A stretch of DNA of 64,000 nt from JACCXE01 sp963718605 (GTDB lineage: Bacteria > Actinomycetota > Acidimicrobiia > Acidimicrobiales > JACCXE01), in assembly GCA_963718605.1 (NCBI GenBank), contig OY970363.1, positions 682,001-746,000 on the forward strand. The letters are read 5' to 3'. Below the pieces are notes generated by a model that saw only the letters and a program-made list of their open reading frames with translations, was not told the origin of the DNA and made no database searches. This document shows positions 59,870 to 64,000 of this stretch, piece by piece. Positions within the stretch are counted from its first letter, which is position 1, and every line of letters begins with the position of its first letter. Made by a program: the position numbers and the translations under genes.

Positions 59870-61884
59870 GAAGCGCGCGTGCGGCGATTGCCGCTAAGCG
59901 AGCGCTTGTGCTCGATGAAGTCGACGAGCACGTAGTCACCCAGGGTTTCAGGCGTCGTGAAGAACGCGCGGCCGCGGTTGAGTTGCGTGAGCTTCTCGAT
60001 GAAGGACTTGAGGTAGCTCGTGGCGTCGAGCATGAAGGTGTTGATCTTGATGCCGTCGCGCGTGAGGCGCAGCACCTCTTTGAACGTCGCATCGATCGTC
60101 TCCTGGACGGGCGGGTAGCTGAAGAACACTTCGCCGTCGTCCTGGATGTGTGCGGTCGGTTCGCCGTCGGTGATCATGATGATCTGCTTCGTGCCGGTCT
60201 GTTTCGACAACAACTGCCGGGCGAGCAGGAAGCCGTGCTGCATGTTGGTGCCGTAGACGAAGTCCCACGACACCTCGGGCAGGTCGCGCGGCTTCAGCAC
60301 GCGGGCGACTTCACTGAAGCCGACGATGCCGAGGTAGTCGCGCGGGAACTGCGACGAGATCAACGAGTGCAACGCCATCGCGACCTTCTTGGCCGCGAGG
60401 AAGTTGTCGCGCATCGGCATGGAAAGTGACAGGTCGACCATCAGGACGGTCGCGCTGCGCGTCATCGTCTCGGTGCGCTCGATCTCGAAGTCGTCGGGCG
60501 TGAGCTTGATCGGCAGGCCTGAGCCGGACCGGCGGATCGCGTTGCCGACCGTCGCCTCGATGTTGAGGTTGAAGTTGTCGCCGAACTCGTAGGGCTTGGT
60601 CGAGAAGCTGCGCTCGTGACCGACGCCGAGCGGGTCCACTTCGTGGGTGCCCATACGGTCTTTCGCCAGCTTCGAGAACAGGTCGCGCAACGCGTTGCCG
60701 CCGATGCGGCGCATGCCCTTCGGCGTGAGTTCGAGGCGGCCTTCCTTCTGCTCGATGAGGCCGCTCTGCTCAAGCTTCTTGGCCAACTCGGCGAGTTGAT
60801 CCAGCGACTTGGCCGCATCAGGGCCGAGCAGTTCCGCAGCACGGTCGAGGTCGACGTCAGCGAGGGCGCCCGGGGACGAAGCCTGACGCAGCAAGTTCTC
60901 GAGCGAGTCGAGATCGCCGAGTTCGTTCAGCAGATCGGCGGCCTGGCCGAAACCGAGCGGGTCCTGGCCCGAGAAGTTGTAACGCTTGTCCCAGCCCGCC
61001 TGCGGGAAGGCCTGCTGCAAGTTCGCGCTGAGCCGGTCGACCTGCCACTTCAGGTCCATGTCTTCCATCAACTGCTCGGCGAGGCCCTGCAGCTGCGCCC
61101 GCTGCTCGGGCGTCATCGAGTTGAGCATCGCCTGCATTTGGGCCATTTGCTGCGCCATCTGCTCGAGCAGCTCGTCGAGGGTTTGCGGGTTCTGCGGGAA
61201 GAAGTCGCCGTACTGATCCATAAACTGTTCGAAGGACGGGTCGATCGGCTCGCCGGCTTCGCGCTGTTCGAGCATGCGGTTCAGCGCGTTGAACATGTCC
61301 TTCATCGCCTGCATGTTCTCGGGCGACACGTTGCCCATCGCGCCGGCCATCTGGTTGAACTGCGTGTTCAACAACTCTTGCTTGAGCTCTTCCATCAGCT
61401 CGTCGAACTTCTGCTGCGCTTCCGGCGAGGCGAACTCGTAGTTCTGCAACTCGCGCACCTGCCCCGCGAGATCGGGTGGCAACAAGTCGAGCTGCAGGCC
61501 CTTCTCGGCCGTGGACTGGTCAGCGATCTCTTGGCGGCGCTGGTCCCCGCTCTGCGCCGCCTCTTGGCGCATCTGCTCGAGGCCGTCGCGTTCGGTGTTG
61601 ACCACCTCGCGCAGCCGCTCGGCGATGTCTTCGTAGACGCCGCCGAGGTCGTGCTGTTCGAGCTCGTCGCGCCGGCGGCGACGCAGCTTTTCGAGCATCT
61701 CGCGGATGCCTTGGATGCGCTCACCGTTCGCGTCGCGCATGCCGCTTTGCAGCAGGCGCCGCAGCGCCGCGTTGAGATCGCCGTGATACAGCAGGTCGTC
61801 GGTGACCTGGTCGAGGATGTCGTCCGCGCCTAGCTCGAAACCGGTCTGGGTCCCGTCCCAGCGCGAGTACTTGAACCTCGTCAC
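59866..61884 (-). CDS. VWA-domain protein
   Basis: 672 residues. A long Gln/Met/Glu-rich helical N-terminal half (about 80-400) is followed by a von Willebrand A domain (about 470-660). The MIDAS motif D-x-S-x-S is in VLMVDLSLSMPM, with MTDGEPTAHIQ downstream. Such proteins form chaperone-like complexes with MoxR ATPases. The MoxR gene is directly upstream with six bases between them, so the pair should act together. Confidence 0.92.
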   Translation of the reverse strand: MTRFKYSRWDGTQTGFELGADDILDQVTDDLLYHGDLNAALRRLLQSGMRDANGERIQGIREMLEKLRRRRRDELEQHDLGGVYEDIAERLREVVNTERDGLEQMRQEAAQSGDQRRQEIADQSTAEKGLQLDLLPPDLAGQVRELQNYEFASPEAQQKFDELMEELKQELLNTQFNQMAGAMGNVSPENMQAMKDMFNALNRMLEQREAGEPIDPSFEQFMDQYGDFFPQNPQTLDELLEQMAQQMAQMQAMLNSMTPEQRAQLQGLAEQLMEDMDLKWQVDRLSANLQQAFPQAGWDKRYNFSGQDPLGFGQAADLLNELGDLDSLENLLRQASSPGALADVDLDRAAELLGPDAAKSLDQLAELAKKLEQSGLIEQKEGRLELTPKGMRRIGGNALRDLFSKLAKDRMGTHEVDPLGVGHERSFSTKPYEFGDNFNLNIEATVGNAIRRSGSGLPIKLTPDDFEIERTETMTRSATVLMVDLSLSMPMRDNFLAAKKVAMALHSLISSQFPRDYLGIVGFSEVARVLKPRDLPEVSWDFVYGTNMQHGFLLARQLLSKQTGTKQIIMITDGEPTAHIQDDGEVFFSYPPVQETIDATFKEVLRLTRDGIKINTFMLDATSYLKSFIEKLTQLNRGRAFFTTPETLGDYVLVDFIEHKRSLSGNRRTRAS

Positions 61885-61890
61885 GCGCTG

Positions 61891-63285
61891 CTACCGGCCT
61901 CTGTACGCAACTTTGCCGCCGGCGGTGTCTTTGTTGAGTCGCTTCGATAGGTGCAGGCCCTCGAGGATGAACTCGATCGCCGACGCGATCGCGCCGGGGT
62001 CTTCCGACCCGGCGAGCTCGCGCGCGGGGCCCGCGAGCGACGGCACGTTGGCCAGCACCTCGGCGTAGGACGCGGCGGCGACGTCGTCCCCCGCGTGCAC
62101 GACCTGGCCCCCGTCGAACGAGGTGGGCACCTCACGGAACTGGTCGATCGCACACCGCTCCTTGAACACGGTGAGCACCGCGGCCTTGACGAGCTTCTCG
62201 ACTACCTGCTCGTCGCGGCCGTCGTCCATCGACTCGATCTCGATCTTGCCGCTCGTGGACGAGGCCAAGGCGTCGAGGTCGCTGATGCGGGGCACCGCGA
62301 CGGGCTCACCCAGCAAGATCGCGCGGCGGAGCGCGTTGGCCACGATGGTCTCGGCGTTCGCGACGGTAAGACGCACCGACACGCCCGAGCGCTGGTTGAT
62401 CTGCGACGACGCGCGGGCAAGGTGCGTGAGCGTGGCGACGATGTCGTGCATGAAGTCCGGCATCTCCACCTTCACGCCGACTTCGGGCACGTCCGCTTCC
62501 TGCTTGACGACGGTGATCTCGGTTTCGACGTCGAGCGGATAGTGCGTGCGCACCTGGGCGCCAAAACGGTCCTTCAACGGCGTGATGATGCGGCCGCGGT
62601 TCGTGTAGTCGTCCGGGTTCGCCGTGGCCACGAGCATGACGTCGAGCGGCAGGCGAATGCGGTAGCCGCGGATCTGCACGTCGCGCTCCTCGAGCACGTT
62701 GAGCAGACCCACCTGGATGCGCTCCGCGAGGTCGGGCAATTCGTTGATCGCGAAGATGCCGCGGTTGGTACGCGGGATGAGGCCGTAGTGAATCGTGAGT
62801 TCGTCGGACAGGTAGCGGCCCTCGGCCACCTTGATGGGGTCGACCTCACCGATGAGGTCGGCCACCGACGTGTCCGGGGTGGCCAGCTTCTCGCCGTAAC
62901 GGAAGCTGCGGTGCACCCACTCGATCGGCGTGTCGTCGCCGTTCTCGGCCACGAGGTCCACCGCGTGCCGGGAGACCGGCGCGTACGGGTCGTCGTTGAT
63001 CTCGCTGCCGGCGACGATCGGCATCCACTCGTCGAGCAGATCGATCAGCGAGCGAATGATGCGGGTCTTGGCCTGGCCGCGCTCGCCGAGCAACACCATG
63101 TCGTGGCCCACGATCAGAGCGTTCGCCAGCTGGGGCAGCACGGTGTCCTCGTATCCGAGGACGCCCTCGACCAAGGGCTGGCCTGCGCGCAAACGCGCCA
63201 CGGCGTTGCGTCGAACTTCTTCTTTGACGGGCACCGACTCCCAGCCGGATGCGCGGAGTTCACCAAGGGTCTGCGGTCGATCCAT
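61891..63285 (-). CDS. MoxR-like AAA+ ATPase
   Basis: 464 residues. Walker A is MVLLGERGQAKTRIIRSLID, Walker B is GIFAINELPDL, and sensor/Arg-finger segments are VMLVATANPDDYTNRGRIIT and PLKDRFGAQVRTHYP. This is the magnesium-chelatase/MoxR type. It remodels or inserts cofactors into client proteins together with a VWA partner, here the next gene. It is divergent from a lipoprotein gene. Confidence 0.93.
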   Translation of the reverse strand: MDRPQTLGELRASGWESVPVKEEVRRNAVARLRAGQPLVEGVLGYEDTVLPQLANALIVGHDMVLLGERGQAKTRIIRSLIDLLDEWMPIVAGSEINDDPYAPVSRHAVDLVAENGDDTPIEWVHRSFRYGEKLATPDTSVADLIGEVDPIKVAEGRYLSDELTIHYGLIPRTNRGIFAINELPDLAERIQVGLLNVLEERDVQIRGYRIRLPLDVMLVATANPDDYTNRGRIITPLKDRFGAQVRTHYPLDVETEITVVKQEADVPEVGVKVEMPDFMHDIVATLTHLARASSQINQRSGVSVRLTVANAETIVANALRRAILLGEPVAVPRISDLDALASSTSGKIEIESMDDGRDEQVVEKLVKAAVLTVFKERCAIDQFREVPTSFDGGQVVHAGDDVAAASYAEVLANVPSLAGPARELAGSEDPGAIASAIEFILEGLHLSKRLNKDTAGGKVAYRGR

Positions 63286-63308
63286 GACTCGACTCTACGC
63301 TTGCCGAC

Positions 63309-64000
63309 ATGCGTCACGTTCTCGGTCGACGGGTGGCCCTCATCGTCGCCCTGCTGGCCCTCATCCCCCTTACCGCGTGCGGCAAGAAGAGCGACGGCGG
63401 CGACGCGTCACCCACCAGTACTTCGGTTGCGAGCGTAGGTACGCGCACCGTGGTGGGCCGGGCCCACGTCACCGGCACCGTGGTGGTGATGGCCGCGGGT
63501 GACGCGTCGTACGACCCGATACCGACGCCGTTCACCTTCACGGTTCCTGACGCGGGCCGGGGCGGGCTTGACCTGCCCCAGGCGCTGGTGGACGGCAAGT
63601 CCAACGCCATCGTCTGGACGGGTGGCCGGCCGCTGCCCGTCACCGGCACCTGCAGGCTCGACGTCGGGGCGGCCGACACGACCGTCGACGCGGGCGGCGC
63701 GCACATCGCGCTGGATGGCGCCGTGCGAGCACTGACCGCCGGCGCGTGCGCGTTCGGCTCGTCGGTGGCCGTCGGCGCGCACGGCCTGTCCAACCCCGTC
63801 GCCTCCGTGGAGTTCACGCTGCCCAGCGAATCGAACTTCACGACCTCGGGCGGCGCCACCGTTACCGTCTCCGCGCCGCGGCGCTACGAAGGCCGCAGCG
63901 GTCAACTGGAACTGAAGGGTGCGCTCAAGGTGCTCACCGAGGACACGACGTTCAACACGAAGTCGCTGACGCTCTCCTCGGGAAAGTGGGTAGTCACGCT
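63309..64000 (+). CDS. lipoprotein, 3' end outside window
   Basis: The frame from ATG 63309 is open to the right edge (230 codons). The signal sequence ends in a lipobox (LALIPLTACG) with Cys at residue 24. The mature part is beta-rich, Gly/Thr/Val-rich (VVGRAHVTGTVVVMAAGD, FTFTVPDAGRGGLDLPQ) with two further Cys. I do not recognise a family. It would be anchored to the outer face of the membrane. Confidence 0.8.
   Translation, partial: MRHVLGRRVALIVALLALIPLTACGKKSDGGDASPTSTSVASVGTRTVVGRAHVTGTVVVMAAGDASYDPIPTPFTFTVPDAGRGGLDLPQALVDGKSNAIVWTGGRPLPVTGTCRLDVGAADTTVDAGGAHIALDGAVRALTAGACAFGSSVAVGAHGLSNPVASVEFTLPSESNFTTSGGATVTVSAPRRYEGRSGQLELKGALKVLTEDTTFNTKSLTLSSGKWVVT

Noticed and set aside
61951..63438. 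495-codon plus-strand ORF
   Set aside because: Antisense shadow of the MoxR ATPase gene.

Overview
The window is GC-rich chromosomal DNA from an actinobacterium, probably of the class Acidimicrobiia or a close relative. Lineage markers seen are two WhiB-type iron-sulfur regulators, a UPF0182 membrane protein, a DUF2342 zincin-like protein, a class E-type sortase, an S1C protease with the DRLWRHPSE N-terminal motif, a SARP/AfsR regulator and many GTG/TTG starts overlapping the previous stop codon. The species cannot be named from sequence alone.

Layout. (1) 1-5.3 kb, minus strand: a surface-protein operon with a TasA-like protein carrying a SipW-type signal, an Ig-like secreted protein, and a very large RCC1/Ig protein that runs off the left edge. 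(2) 5.5-9.6 kb: a LAL-type LuxR regulator and a GH29 alpha-L-fucosidase. (3) 9.6-17.4 kb: accessory metabolism (flavoprotein monooxygenase, OsmC, methyltransferase, a frameshifted SARP regulator, YceI, vanadium haloperoxidase), bounded on both sides by copies of the 3' end of an initiator tRNA gene. (4) 17.4-28.96 kb: an integrated island. It is bounded by a 49-bp direct repeat of the tRNA-fMet 3' half, and the intact tRNA lies at 28917-28993. Cargo is three LPXTG-anchored ice-binding (DUF3494) proteins interleaved with an RsbU/RsbV/RsbW-like partner-switching set, a hybrid histidine kinase and a PAS-REC-LuxR regulator. No integrase is present. Gene debris (a truncated XRE regulator, a sigma-factor region 4 fragment, a short YHS ORF) and two degenerate tRNA-end scars suggest repeated integration. 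(5) 29-64 kb: mostly core genome. It holds NUDIX, UPF0182, a DivIVA-like protein, a membrane histidine kinase with a FecR-like partner, a Lon-type PDZ protease, sortase, MreB, two HtrA-like proteases, DUF2975/XRE, a response regulator, an SPFH/RHH pair, WhiB x2, TatA, a glutamate formiminotransferase-like protein, an M14 peptidase, an MprF-like fusion, a VWA/MoxR pair and a lipoprotein cut by the right edge.

The most notable theme is cell-surface biology under dedicated control. The left end encodes modular Ig + seven-repeat RCC1 propeller arrays, which look like large surface adhesins. The tRNA island encodes wall-anchored ice-binding proteins next to a stress-type partner-switching and phosphorelay cassette. 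That cassette may sense a condition such as cold, light or redox state and switch the surface proteins on; this link is inferred from gene neighbourhood only.
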